From Candidatus Krumholzibacteriia bacterium (GTDB taxonomy: Bacteria > Krumholzibacteriota > Krumholzibacteriia > Krumholzibacteriales > Krumholzibacteriaceae): a stretch of DNA of 33,613 nt. The notes under the pieces were generated by a model. It saw only the letters and a list, made by a program, of their open reading frames with translations. It was not told the origin of the DNA and did no database searches. How positions within the stretch are numbered: position 1 is the stretch's first letter; each line of letters begins with the position of its first letter. Both the position numbers and the translations under genes were made by a program. The DNA lies in contig JALOPX010000042.1 of assembly GCA_025453655.1 (NCBI GenBank), positions 1-33,613 on the forward strand, written 5' to 3'. Positions 24,886-32,849 of the stretch are shown here, piece by piece.

Positions 24886-25329
24886 ATGAAAAAATGGATT
24901 CTTGTCACGGTCGCCTCGCTGTCGCTTGCGGCATGCGCCGGCGCTCTTGGCGCAAGGCCGCAGGAGCGGCAGGAACTCAGGCTTGACAGGGAGACGAGCT
25001 TCATACTTTTCGAACTGATGGCGGTCATGAGCGAATCGGACAGCGTTGTCAGCGTCAGCCGGATCATACCGACGCAAAGGAAAAGCGCGGACAGCGGCGA
25101 GGTCGACCTCGAGGAAGGCGATGTCATCCTGATGGCGAACGGCAGGCGAATCGCCGGGGTGAAGGATTTGCACGAGATATACGACAAGCTGCAGGTAGGG
25201 GAGCCGTTCAAGCTCGGCGTCAGGAGGGGGAAGGAGACCTTCATGAGATCGGTGCCAAAGATGGACCCGGAGAAGATGCAGGGCGACGGTATGATCATAA
25301 GGCGGGCGGAGACGGATGATAAGAAATAA
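24886..25329 (+). CDS. Small PDZ-domain lipoprotein
   Basis: A 147-aa protein. I chose ATG 24886, with GGAGGG six bases before it, rather than the ATG at 24856. Its signal ends LAAC, a textbook lipobox, so it is a lipoprotein. From about residue 45 it has a PDZ-like fold: VSVSRIIP, then VDLEEGDVILMANGRRI, VKDLHEIYDKLQVGEPFKLGVRRG. PDZ domains bind C-termini or extended peptides. It lacks any protease domain, so it is probably a binding or scaffold subunit. It heads the operon with the NEW3 protein (14-base overlap) and the ABC transporter, which suggests a periplasmic part of the same machine. Confidence 0.85.
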   Translation: MKKWILVTVASLSLAACAGALGARPQERQELRLDRETSFILFELMAVMSESDSVVSVSRIIPTQRKSADSGEVDLEEGDVILMANGRRIAGVKDLHEIYDKLQVGEPFKLGVRRGKETFMRSVPKMDPEKMQGDGMIIRRAETDDKK

Positions 25330-26902
25330 TTCGCGGAGCGTCTTCCGGCCGGCCGGCCTTGCCGGGCGGCTTCGACGGGGGATCGCCGCGCCGGCCGCCC
25401 GCGGCCTGATTCTGGTTCCGGCATTCGCGGCGATCCTGGTGGCAGCGCCCGCCTGCCTGGGGCTCCGCGCCCAGACCGGAATCCCGTTCAACCAGCGCGA
25501 CGACACCTATCCCCTCCTCGGCCTGAAAAGGGCGAAGGAAGCCTTCGAGTTCGCGAAGGCGGAGCTCGAAAGGCAGCAGGCGATATATGGGAAGGGATTG
25601 ATTTCCTTTCAGGAGCTCGAAAGGTCGAAAAACGCCTTTGCCGACGCCGAGGTCAATTATCAGCAGTCTCTTCTCGCAGTCCTTTTCGAAAGGCAGTTCG
25701 TATCCGTCGTGAACGCGGTAAAGTACCAGGCCCCGGACGGGAACAAGCACGTCAGGATAACGCTGGCCAATACTTCCGGCGGAGGGGCTGATTTCAGGAA
25801 GCTCATAGAGATGGACGACGAGCTTTTCAGGAAACTGCAGCCGGACGTGATAAACGATGTCTATGTTTCGCTGCTCAACGATGAAAACGCGATAATCAGC
25901 CGCCCGTACGAGGCGAAGGTCGAGCAGCTTCTTTACGGCGATCCGGCGGAGCTCGATTTCGCCCTTCTTCAGGATCTGGACGCGCTGACCGTGGATATCG
26001 TCTATGGCAACGGAAGCCGGCGCTCGCCGAAGATTTTCCTACAGAAGGATTCGTCCGTCAACATGGCCACGATCTACTCGGAGCAGTTTTCCCAGGAGGT
26101 GGAACTGGGCGGATCGGCTACTTACGATCTTCACCTCGAGCTCTTCAGCAGCGCGACGAACACGTTCAAGCTGGAGGTGGTCAACCTGCCGCCGCAAATC
26201 ACGAGGTATTTCAACGATCCGGCGAGCGACGCGAGACTCAGCCAGCTCAGGTTCACCGAGAGGACCAATTCCATGAATGCCGCCCTGAGGATCTACCTCC
26301 CGGACAGGCCGACCGGTGAGGTCGCCGTCGGGGAACCGATTTCCTTTTTTGTCATAGCAGTCCCGCAGGACAGGATGGATTCCATCGAGGGGCTGGATTC
26401 CGGAAGGTGGACGGTCGAGCAGATCGAGGCGCTGAACGTGGGATTCGCTAAGCTGGAGATAGTTCCCATGGGGAACGGCAGGCTCCTGGTCAAGGCGCCC
26501 CAGTTGTACCATTCGATCGGGAAGGGAGGCGTCGTCCAGATGGACATCGACGTGGTCAACGACGGGACGAAGCGGCTGGACAACGTGGAATTCGAGATCG
26601 ACGCGCCCCCCGGATGGCTGAAGGCAACGGATCCGTCGATGATCCGTTCGCTGGATATACGCCAGGAGAGCAGGATCAGGATTACGTTGACCCCCCCGGG
26701 CGACGTCTCATCCGGCCGCTATGAATTCAGGATAAAGACCTCGTCCCTCTCGGGCGACCTTCCGGTCAGGGGCGAAGAGAAGACGGTAACGGTGGAGATC
26801 AAGGCGGGAACAAACGTCTGGGGAACCCTGCTGCTCGTTTTCCTTATCGTCGGGGCCATATCGGCGATCGTCGTCTTCGGCATCAGGCTTTCGAGGCAAT
26901 AG
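25316..26902 (+). CDS. Membrane-anchored NEW3-domain protein with an adaptor-like coiled-coil hairpin
   Basis: A 528-aa protein overlapping the PDZ gene by 14 bases. It has a long basic N-terminus with a hydrophobic export segment (about 31-50). A helical hairpin follows (about 68-125). Then there are beta-rich extracytoplasmic domains, the last of them (about 405-495, VVNDGTKRLDNVEFEI, APPGWLKA, LTPPGDVSSGRYEF) a typical NEW3 (alpha-galactosidase-associated) domain. A C-terminal membrane helix (502-523) ends in a short basic tail. The hairpin reads ELERQQAIYGKGLISFQEL and resembles those of membrane fusion proteins. R86, I90 and S97 fit the docking pattern R-x3-L-x6-S with Ile for Leu. No lipoyl halves flank it. 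NEW3 proteins are often encoded next to ABC-2 exporters, as here. Exact role unknown. Confidence 0.8.
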   Translation: MIRNNSRSVFRPAGLAGRLRRGIAAPAARGLILVPAFAAILVAAPACLGLRAQTGIPFNQRDDTYPLLGLKRAKEAFEFAKAELERQQAIYGKGLISFQELERSKNAFADAEVNYQQSLLAVLFERQFVSVVNAVKYQAPDGNKHVRITLANTSGGGADFRKLIEMDDELFRKLQPDVINDVYVSLLNDENAIISRPYEAKVEQLLYGDPAELDFALLQDLDALTVDIVYGNGSRRSPKIFLQKDSSVNMATIYSEQFSQEVELGGSATYDLHLELFSSATNTFKLEVVNLPPQITRYFNDPASDARLSQLRFTERTNSMNAALRIYLPDRPTGEVAVGEPISFFVIAVPQDRMDSIEGLDSGRWTVEQIEALNVGFAKLEIVPMGNGRLLVKAPQLYHSIGKGGVVQMDIDVVNDGTKRLDNVEFEIDAPPGWLKATDPSMIRSLDIRQESRIRITLTPPGDVSSGRYEFRIKTSSLSGDLPVRGEEKTVTVEIKAGTNVWGTLLLVFLIVGAISAIVVFGIRLSRQ

Positions 26903-26951
26903 GGCCGGCCGGCGAAAAGGATCGAGGCGATACTTTCAGGAAAGGACTGAC

Positions 26952-27710
26952 ATGGAATCGGATAAAAACAACGGGATGTCGCGGACGGCGCCGATGCTCG
27001 AAGCGGTCAACCTCACGAAACGTTACGACGACGGAGTGCTAGCCCTGGACGATCTGAATCTCAGCGTGTTTCCGGGGCGGGCGTACGCGATGCTGGGCGC
27101 CAACGGGGCCGGCAAGACGACAACGATAAATCTGTTCCTCAATTTCATAGACCCGACCGAAGGGGAGGCGCGCGTAGCCGGAGTGGCATCCCACCGGGAT
27201 CCGCTGCTGATAAGGGAAAAGGTCTCGTACGTGTCGGAGAACGTCATGCTTTACATGAATTTCTCCGCCGTACAGAACCTCGATTTCTTCGCGAGGCTGT
27301 CCGGCAGATCGAAGGGATTCAGAAGGGATGAGTGCAGGGACGTTCTAAGAAGGGTCGGGCTGGAGGACGATTGCCACGACAGGAAGCTGAAGACCTTTTC
27401 CAAGGGGATGAGGCAGAAATGCGGAATAGCTATCGCGGTAATTAAGGGGGCCCCGGCCATACTTCTCGACGAGCCGACATCGGGGCTCGACCCCAAGGCC
27501 GCCTTTGAATTCATGAACCTTCTCGATTCGCTTCGGGCCGAGGGCAGGGCGATACTGATGTCCACTCACGACATATTCAGGGCCAGGGAAATCGCCGACG
27601 ACATCGGGATCGTGAAAGAGGGACGGCTCGTGATGCAGCGAAGCAGGGAGGAACTCGAAGGCGAGGATCTCGAGAAGATATACCTCGATTACATGTCGGG
27701 CCTGAGTTGA
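26952..27710 (+). CDS. ABC transporter ATPase subunit (ABC-2 type exporter)
   Basis: A 252-aa ATPase with a complete nucleotide-binding site: Walker A GANGAGKTT (49-57), signature FSKGMRQK (the SGG variant of LSGGQ), Walker B AILLDEP, D-loop SGLD and switch histidine in STHD. It belongs to the CcmA/NatA-like class that pairs with ABC-2 permeases. It drives the two permeases encoded just downstream. The ATG at 26952 follows AGGAAAGGAC. Internal ATGs at codons 9 and 15 are possible starts, since the first 14 residues are not conserved in the family. The stop lies 44 bases before the first permease start. Confidence 0.95.
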   Translation: MESDKNNGMSRTAPMLEAVNLTKRYDDGVLALDDLNLSVFPGRAYAMLGANGAGKTTTINLFLNFIDPTEGEARVAGVASHRDPLLIREKVSYVSENVMLYMNFSAVQNLDFFARLSGRSKGFRRDECRDVLRRVGLEDDCHDRKLKTFSKGMRQKCGIAIAVIKGAPAILLDEPTSGLDPKAAFEFMNLLDSLRAEGRAILMSTHDIFRAREIADDIGIVKEGRLVMQRSREELEGEDLEKIYLDYMSGLS

Positions 27711-27754
27711 AGCCCGTTCGACAGGGACTGCAATTCAAGGACGGAGAACCGGAA

Positions 27755-29173
27755 ATGATCGGAATAGTGGTAAAAAAGGAATTGTTCGAGACCGTTGGAT
27801 CGAAGAAATTTCACATCAGTTTCGCCGTTTGTTCGGTTCTGATCCTGTTGGCTTTCTACGCGGGCATCAGGAACCATCAGAACAACGTCGAGAGGTACGA
27901 GGCTTCGAAGGCGGACAACCTTCGAAAGCTCGAGGGATTGAAGGAATGGCACGAAGTGGAGAATTACAGGATCTTCCTGCCCCCGCGCCCCCTTGAGTCC
28001 CTTGTCGGCGGAGTGTCGAACGATATCGGGCGGACGATCGTCATCCAGAGGGGAAATGAGCTCGAGGCGGAAGGGAGCAGGTTCGGAGACGATCCCGTTT
28101 TCGCCGTCTTCGGCTTCCTCGATCTCGAGTTCATCTTCCAGATCGTTCTGACCCTCTTCGCGATACTCTTCGCGTACGATTCCGTGAACGGCGAGAAGGA
28201 GCGCGGGACACTCAGGCTCACCTTTTCGAACCCGATCCCCAAGAGCTCCTACATCCTCGGCAAATGGACGGGATCGTTCGTCGCGGTCTGTCTTCCGCTG
28301 ATGATACCCCTGCTGACAGGGTGCCTCATGCCGCCGGTTCTTGGGGTCGGCCTTTCCGGCGGAGAATGGCTGCGGCTCGGGCTTGTCATCCTTTCCGGGC
28401 TTCTTCTGTTCGGCGCTTTTCTCGCCATGTCGATCATGGTTTCAGTATTCACCAAAAGATCGTCGAGCTCGTTTCTGGTCCTCCTGGTGATCTGGATCTT
28501 CGTGATCCTCATTATACCGAGAACGGCGGTCGTTCTGGCCGCGAGAGCCGTCGAAACGCCCTCGGTCGACGAGCTTGCAGCTAAAAAAAGCAGCTTCGCG
28601 AGGCAGCTGATGATGGAGGACAGGGAGAAGGTGGACGGATACCGCGGATCGGGAGGCAGTGACATGGAGGCAATGATGCGGGAATTCCAGGAATTCATGA
28701 ACGGGATACAGGAGGAAAGGCGTAAAAAGACGGACGAGTACAACGCGCGCCTGAACGAGGAGAGAAGAAACAAACAGATCGTCCAGGAAAAGACGGCGTT
28801 CGGCCTGGCGAGGATTTCCCCGTCGGCCACCTTCACACTGGCGGCCGCCTCGCTCGCCCGGACGTCGCTCGACCAGAAGGAGCGGTTCCTGGGGGAGGCC
28901 GGCAGATACCAGGAAACCTACGGAAGATTCATGCTGGACAAGACGGGGATAGCGTCGGGATTGAGGGTCATAAGGATCAGCGACGGGGATCGGGAGGAAG
29001 GGGAGGCGAAGGCCTCGATCGATCCGGGCGAGATCCCGGTATTCGACTTTCACGAGGTTTCCACCGCTGAATGCGTGAAAGGTTCCATCCCGGATATGGG
29101 TCTGCTTTTGATATTCAACCTGGCCTTCTTCGCTCTCGCGTATTTCAGGTTCCTCAGGTATGACGTGCGTTGA
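27755..29173 (+). CDS. ABC-2 type permease with large extracytoplasmic loop (first of a pair)
   Basis: A 472-aa inner-membrane permease. I chose ATG 27755 (GGAG eight bases upstream) over a TTG at 27707 that overlaps the ATPase stop. It has a cytoplasmic N-terminus (VVKKELFETVGSKKF), a first membrane helix, then a loop of about 100 residues. The core follows, with FAILFAYDSVNGEKERGTLRL, the mark of NosY/GldF-type permeases, and four helices. A second charged, coiled-coil loop (about residues 270-350, EERRKKTDEYNARLNEERR) precedes the last helix. This layout resembles the DUF3526-type permeases of Bacteroidota. It is a paralogue of the next gene and the two should form a heterodimer with the ATPase. 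Confidence 0.9.
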   Translation: MIGIVVKKELFETVGSKKFHISFAVCSVLILLAFYAGIRNHQNNVERYEASKADNLRKLEGLKEWHEVENYRIFLPPRPLESLVGGVSNDIGRTIVIQRGNELEAEGSRFGDDPVFAVFGFLDLEFIFQIVLTLFAILFAYDSVNGEKERGTLRLTFSNPIPKSSYILGKWTGSFVAVCLPLMIPLLTGCLMPPVLGVGLSGGEWLRLGLVILSGLLLFGAFLAMSIMVSVFTKRSSSSFLVLLVIWIFVILIIPRTAVVLAARAVETPSVDELAAKKSSFARQLMMEDREKVDGYRGSGGSDMEAMMREFQEFMNGIQEERRKKTDEYNARLNEERRNKQIVQEKTAFGLARISPSATFTLAAASLARTSLDQKERFLGEAGRYQETYGRFMLDKTGIASGLRVIRISDGDREEGEAKASIDPGEIPVFDFHEVSTAECVKGSIPDMGLLLIFNLAFFALAYFRFLRYDVR

Positions 29174-29198
29174 CCGACAAGGATAGCGGAGGCATAAG

Positions 29199-30668
29199 AT
29201 GTTTGGGACACTGGTGAGAAAAGAACTGAAGAACATTATCGCCGGGCCGAAATTCGCGGCGACATTCCTCGCGTGCTCGGTGCTTATTCTCCTCGGCGTA
29301 TGTGTGGGAATCGTCGATTTCAAGGCCGACATGAAACAATATGAAACGGCCGTTCAACTCGAGCAGGAGCAGCTGCAGGAACAGCATTCGTGGTCTTATC
29401 TCGCAACGAGGGTCTTCCGGAAGCCGGATCCGATGCAGATCTTCGTCGGGGGAGTATCCAGGGACATCGGGCGATTCTCGGTTCTCGAGGAGTCGGAGGC
29501 GATCAGGCTGACGGGCAGCGCGTATTCCAACGATACCGTCTTCGCGGTGTTCAGGTTCATCGATCTTCACTTCATATTCATGGTCGTCATGTCGCTATTC
29601 GCAATTCTCTTCACGTACGATTCGATAAACGGGGAGAGGGAATCCGGGACCCTTAAACTCGTTTTCACGAATCCGGTGAAAAGATTCTCTTACATATTGG
29701 CGAAATTCGCCGGCTCCTGGCTCGGGCTGGCGATACCGCTCGTGATTCCGGTCCTGACGGGATTGCTCCTGGTCCTTCTATTCAGAGTGCCGCTGACGGC
29801 GGATCACTGGGGGCGCTTACTGCTGTTCCTGCTGGTCTCTTTCCTTTATTGCACCTTCTTCCTGGCCTTCGGGCTGATGGTTTCCGCCATGACGCGAAGG
29901 TCGTCGGTCTCTTTCCTCGTCCTTCTCGTTTCCTGGGTCGCGATGATCCTCATCGTGCCTAAAGCGGCGGTGATGGCGGCGGGCAAACTGGCCCCCGTGC
30001 CGTCGGTTGCGCAGATCGAGAGCCGGATCGACCGGTTCTCGTCCTCGGAATGGGAAAAGTATATAAAAGGGATGGAGGAGACATCGATCCGGAGGGAAAG
30101 GGAAATGAGCGGGATGACCGAGGAGGAGCGGAAAGCGCAACGCGAGATCAACGAATGGAACTGGCTTGAAGAGAGCGAAAAGGCGAGAAAAGCCGTTGAG
30201 ACGGAGATCTGGAACAATTCGAAGCGCATGTACGAGGAATTGGGCAACCTGAGGGGGAGGCAGGAGCGGCTCGCATTCGTCCTTTCCAGGGTCTCGCCCG
30301 CATCGGCATACAAACTCGCGTCGATGAACCTGGCCGGGACGGATACAGGGCTCAAGGAAAGGTGCGAAGGACAAATGGCAAGGTACCATGATTCCCTTTA
30401 TGAATTCGCAACGAAAATGGAGAAGGAGTCCCCGGGGGGGAATCCCGGGATCATGGTGACGATCGATTCTGAGAAAGGGCTGACGACCTCGGCCCCGAGG
30501 GATACAAAGACGATCGATACGAGCGGAATGCCCCGATTCGCTGAAGGATATCCCTCGATGTCGCAGGTCATCCGGAACGCGCTGACCGACGCGGTGCTGC
30601 TTGTCATTTACGTGGCCCTGGCCCTGCTCGGAGCCGTGGCGGCATTTTCAGCCTACGATCTTCGCTAG
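29199..30668 (+). CDS. ABC-2 type permease, paralogue of the preceding gene
   Basis: A 489-aa permease with the same plan as its neighbour: VRKELKNIIAGPKF, a first helix with CSVLILLG, a first loop containing VGGVSRDIGR, FAILFTYDSINGERESGTLKL, then four helices, a charged loop (about 265-360) and a last helix. Shared blocks (CSVLILL, VGGVS-DIGR, FAILF-YDS-NGE) show a tandem duplication followed by divergence, strongest in the loops. Its start is 25 bases after the first permease. Because both loops differ, the two halves probably contact different partners, such as the PDZ or NEW3 protein. The exported substrate is unknown. Confidence 0.9.
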   Translation: MFGTLVRKELKNIIAGPKFAATFLACSVLILLGVCVGIVDFKADMKQYETAVQLEQEQLQEQHSWSYLATRVFRKPDPMQIFVGGVSRDIGRFSVLEESEAIRLTGSAYSNDTVFAVFRFIDLHFIFMVVMSLFAILFTYDSINGERESGTLKLVFTNPVKRFSYILAKFAGSWLGLAIPLVIPVLTGLLLVLLFRVPLTADHWGRLLLFLLVSFLYCTFFLAFGLMVSAMTRRSSVSFLVLLVSWVAMILIVPKAAVMAAGKLAPVPSVAQIESRIDRFSSSEWEKYIKGMEETSIRREREMSGMTEEERKAQREINEWNWLEESEKARKAVETEIWNNSKRMYEELGNLRGRQERLAFVLSRVSPASAYKLASMNLAGTDTGLKERCEGQMARYHDSLYEFATKMEKESPGGNPGIMVTIDSEKGLTTSAPRDTKTIDTSGMPRFAEGYPSMSQVIRNALTDAVLLVIYVALALLGAVAAFSAYDLR

Positions 30669-30701
30669 GGCCGGCGCTCCGGATCCGGCCGATCGAATAT
30701 A

Positions 30702-30728
30702 TCGTGCATCTTCGTGTATTCATCGTGT
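30702..30728. repeat. Phased TCGTG direct repeats upstream of the hydrolase
   Basis: TCGTG occurs at 30702, 30712 and 30723 (spacing 10 and 11 bases). The last two extend to TCGTGTA. It may be a regulator site or one of the short CGTGT-rich intergenic repeats seen in many bacteria. The 102-base spacer contains no other gene and no clear promoter. Confidence 0.3.
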
Positions 30729-30770
30729 ACATTGTTGTCGTCGCATGGACACGGCACAGGGGGGTAACGC

Positions 30771-32258
30771 ATGAACGCAATGAGGATCGCGGTATTCGTC
30801 ATTTCAATGGCGTCAATTTCCGTAATCGCCGGTTCGCAGCTCCCGGCCAGGGCCGCGGAAGAACCGGTGAAGATCGCGGGGAGCTGGGAAGGATCCATCA
30901 GGATTCAGGGATCCGGGCTCAGGATTGTCTTCAATATTACCTTGAGCGGCGAGGGCGTGCCCGGCGGCACGGTCGACAGCCCCGACCAGGGAGCGAGGGG
31001 CATACCGATCAGGGAGATAACGGTCAGGGGGGACAGCCTGATTATCGACGTGGCGGCCGTGGGAGGGAGATTCGCTGGTAAATACGACCGGCAGGTGGAT
31101 GTCTTCTCGGGATCATGGAATCAGTCGTCCATGGAATTCCCGCTGGAACTGCGTAGAAGCGCCGCCCCGGCAGGACCGGTCCGGCCGCAGACGCCTCAAA
31201 AACCGTATCCCTACAAGACGGAGGATGTATCTTACATCAACGAAGAGGCCGGCATAACCCTCGCCGGCACACTCACGATTCCGGCCGGGGGCGGAGGCTT
31301 TCCAGCCGTGGTCCTTATCACCGGCTCCGGGCAGCAGAACCGGGACGAGGAAGTTTTCGGGCACCGCCCTTTCCTGGTACTCGCGGATCATCTGACGCGC
31401 AGGGGGATTGCCGTGCTGAGAACCGACGACAGGGGGGTGGGGGGATCGGGTGGAAATCCGGCCCTTTCCACGACGGAGGATTTCGCGACGGATGTCCGGG
31501 CTGCGATCGTCTACCTCAAATCGAGACCGGAGATCGATCAGGACGGGATCGGGCTGGTCGGGCACAGCGAGGGGGGCATCATAGCTCCCATGGTGGCGGC
31601 CGGCGGGGCGGATGTAAAATTCGTCGTCCTGCTCGCGGCACCGGGGCTGAACGGCTCAGAAATACTGATATCGCAGACGGGGCCGATTTTAAGGGAGGCG
31701 GGACTCGGCGAAGAACTCATCGGAAAGATCCTGGAGCAGAAAAGGCTCGAGCAGGATGTCTTCATCCGCGAAAAGGACGTCGATAAGGCCGCGGAAATCA
31801 TGATCGAAGAATCGACGGCCTTCATGGACCGGTATTCTCGCGAAGAGCGGCAGGCCCTTGATGGCATCGGTTACACGGAAGGCGCGATCGCGCAGCGGGC
31901 AAGGATCTATTCCACCCCGTGGTTCGGATTCTTCCTCTCGTACGATCCGGCCCCGGCCCTGTCCAGGGTCGAATGCCCTGTTCTGGCGCTTTGGGGGGAG
32001 AAGGATATCCAGGTTCCCCCGGGTGAGAATATCGCAGCGATCGGAAAAGCCCTTTCCGCGGGAAGATGCCGGAGGTACAGGACCCTCGAGCTCAAGGGCC
32101 TGAACCATCTTTTTCAGACCTGTCAAACCGGGTCGATAAACGAATACGGGAGGATCACCGAAACCTTCGCGCCCGAAGCCCTAGATATCATCTCCGGATG
32201 GGTCCTCGAGGCGGCGGCGGATCGGGCTCATGGCGGCGTGACGGAGGGGCGCCCTTAA
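30771..32258 (+). CDS. Secreted alpha/beta hydrolase
   Basis: A 495-aa exported esterase or peptidase-like protein. The signal peptide is about residues 1-28 (ending ARA). An N-terminal beta domain (about 32-130, IAGSWEGSIRI, FSGSWNQ) resembles those seen before such hydrolases and may bind ligand. The catalytic domain runs from about 150: VLITGSGQQNRDE (oxyanion region), nucleophile S266 in GHSEGG, acid D412 (LWGEKDIQVPP) and H446 (GLNHLFQ). The triad is complete. An alpha-helical lid lies about 300-395. ATG 30771 follows AGGGGGGTAACGC. The natural substrate cannot be inferred; short-chain esters or thioesters are typical. Confidence 0.92.
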   Translation: MNAMRIAVFVISMASISVIAGSQLPARAAEEPVKIAGSWEGSIRIQGSGLRIVFNITLSGEGVPGGTVDSPDQGARGIPIREITVRGDSLIIDVAAVGGRFAGKYDRQVDVFSGSWNQSSMEFPLELRRSAAPAGPVRPQTPQKPYPYKTEDVSYINEEAGITLAGTLTIPAGGGGFPAVVLITGSGQQNRDEEVFGHRPFLVLADHLTRRGIAVLRTDDRGVGGSGGNPALSTTEDFATDVRAAIVYLKSRPEIDQDGIGLVGHSEGGIIAPMVAAGGADVKFVVLLAAPGLNGSEILISQTGPILREAGLGEELIGKILEQKRLEQDVFIREKDVDKAAEIMIEESTAFMDRYSREERQALDGIGYTEGAIAQRARIYSTPWFGFFLSYDPAPALSRVECPVLALWGEKDIQVPPGENIAAIGKALSAGRCRRYRTLELKGLNHLFQTCQTGSINEYGRITETFAPEALDIISGWVLEAAADRAHGGVTEGRP

Positions 32259-32276
32259 AAAAAATTCCGAGGGGCC

Positions 32277-32304
32277 TTGATTTGAACGGCATCCCGAATA
32301 TATT
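32277..32304 (+). promoter_or_regulatory. Promoter of the XRE regulator gene
   Basis: TTGATT (32277-32282) lies 16 bases from TATATT (32299-32304). Transcription would start near 32312, inside the palindrome at 32311-32326. A TTGAAC at 32282-32287 is an alternative -35. Confidence 0.5.
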
Positions 32305-32310
32305 GTATAT

Positions 32311-32326
32311 GTAAAGCGGGCTTTAC
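32311..32326. promoter_or_regulatory. 16-bp perfect palindrome at the predicted transcription start, candidate operator
   Basis: GTAAAGC, GG and GCTTTAC form a perfect 7-2-7 inverted repeat covering the expected +1, and only 16 bases before the regulator's ATG. That is where an autorepressing XRE dimer would be expected to bind. Confidence 0.5.
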
Positions 32327-32342
32327 TCGCGGAAGGCCGGGT

Positions 32343-32549
32343 ATGGACGAAAAAATTTCGAACAGGGTGAGGGAATTCAGGAAGAAATCGGGGATGACGC
32401 AGGAGGACCTCGCGCGCAAACTCGATGTCTCCCGGCAGACGATCATTTCCATCGAAAAGGGGAAGTATATTCCGAGCCTGCCGCTCGCGTTGAGGATGTC
32501 GCGGTATTTCGGATGCGCCACGGACGAAATGTTCGAGATAGGGGAGTAG
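32343..32549 (+). CDS. Small XRE-family transcriptional regulator
   Basis: A 68-aa single-domain DNA-binding protein of the Cro/C1 type. The helix-turn-helix runs about 19-40 ([20 protein letters not shown]) and the rest is the compact five-helix fold ([16 protein letters not shown]). It has no sensor domain, so it probably acts as a dimer, alone or with the small membrane protein encoded five bases downstream. The likely operator is the palindrome 16 bases upstream. Very short XRE proteins paired with a two-helix membrane protein are common. Confidence 0.93.
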   Translation: MDEKISNRVREFRKKSGMTQEDLARKLDVSRQTIISIEKGKYIPSLPLALRMSRYFGCATDEMFEIGE

Positions 32550-32554
32550 AGACG

Positions 32555-32752
32555 ATGCCGGATGAAAGATTCATGATTCATCAGATGAAATCGATGAAGA
32601 TCGCGACCAGGATCGGAGCGGTGCTGATGAGCGCCTCGCTGCTGGACAAATATCTGAGGCAGGGATGGGTGGACTGGCAGCTCTTCGCGATAATGGCGGT
32701 CATGGGCCTGATAAAGATCGGAGCGCTGGTTTATTTTCGAAGGACGAACTGA
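32555..32752 (+). CDS. Small two-helix membrane protein
   Basis: A 65-aa protein. ATG 32555 follows GGGGAG and lies five bases after the XRE stop, so it is the second gene of a two-gene operon. Two hydrophobic helices (about 16-32 and 42-61) are separated by a short charged turn (DKYLRQGWVDW). It ends FRRTN, a basic tail that should stay inside the cell, so both ends are likely cytoplasmic. No known family was recognised. It may sense membrane state and hold or release the regulator, but that is inference from the pairing. Confidence 0.75.
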   Translation: MPDERFMIHQMKSMKIATRIGAVLMSASLLDKYLRQGWVDWQLFAIMAVMGLIKIGALVYFRRTN

Positions 32753-32778
32753 GTATTCCCGGAGGCGCCTCTTCCCGC

Positions 32779-32807
32779 TTGATTTCCGGCCTCCGGCGGC
32801 ATAAATT
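32779..32807 (+). promoter_or_regulatory. Promoter of the papain-family protease gene
   Basis: TTGATT (32779-32784) lies 17 bases from TAAATT (32802-32807). Transcription would start near 32814. The short spacer also has a 10-bp palindrome (GAGGCGCCTC, 32762-32771). Confidence 0.45.
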
Positions 32808-32849
32808 TAAATGGAGAAGCCGGACCCCACGCCCCCCCAAGGAGATGCC

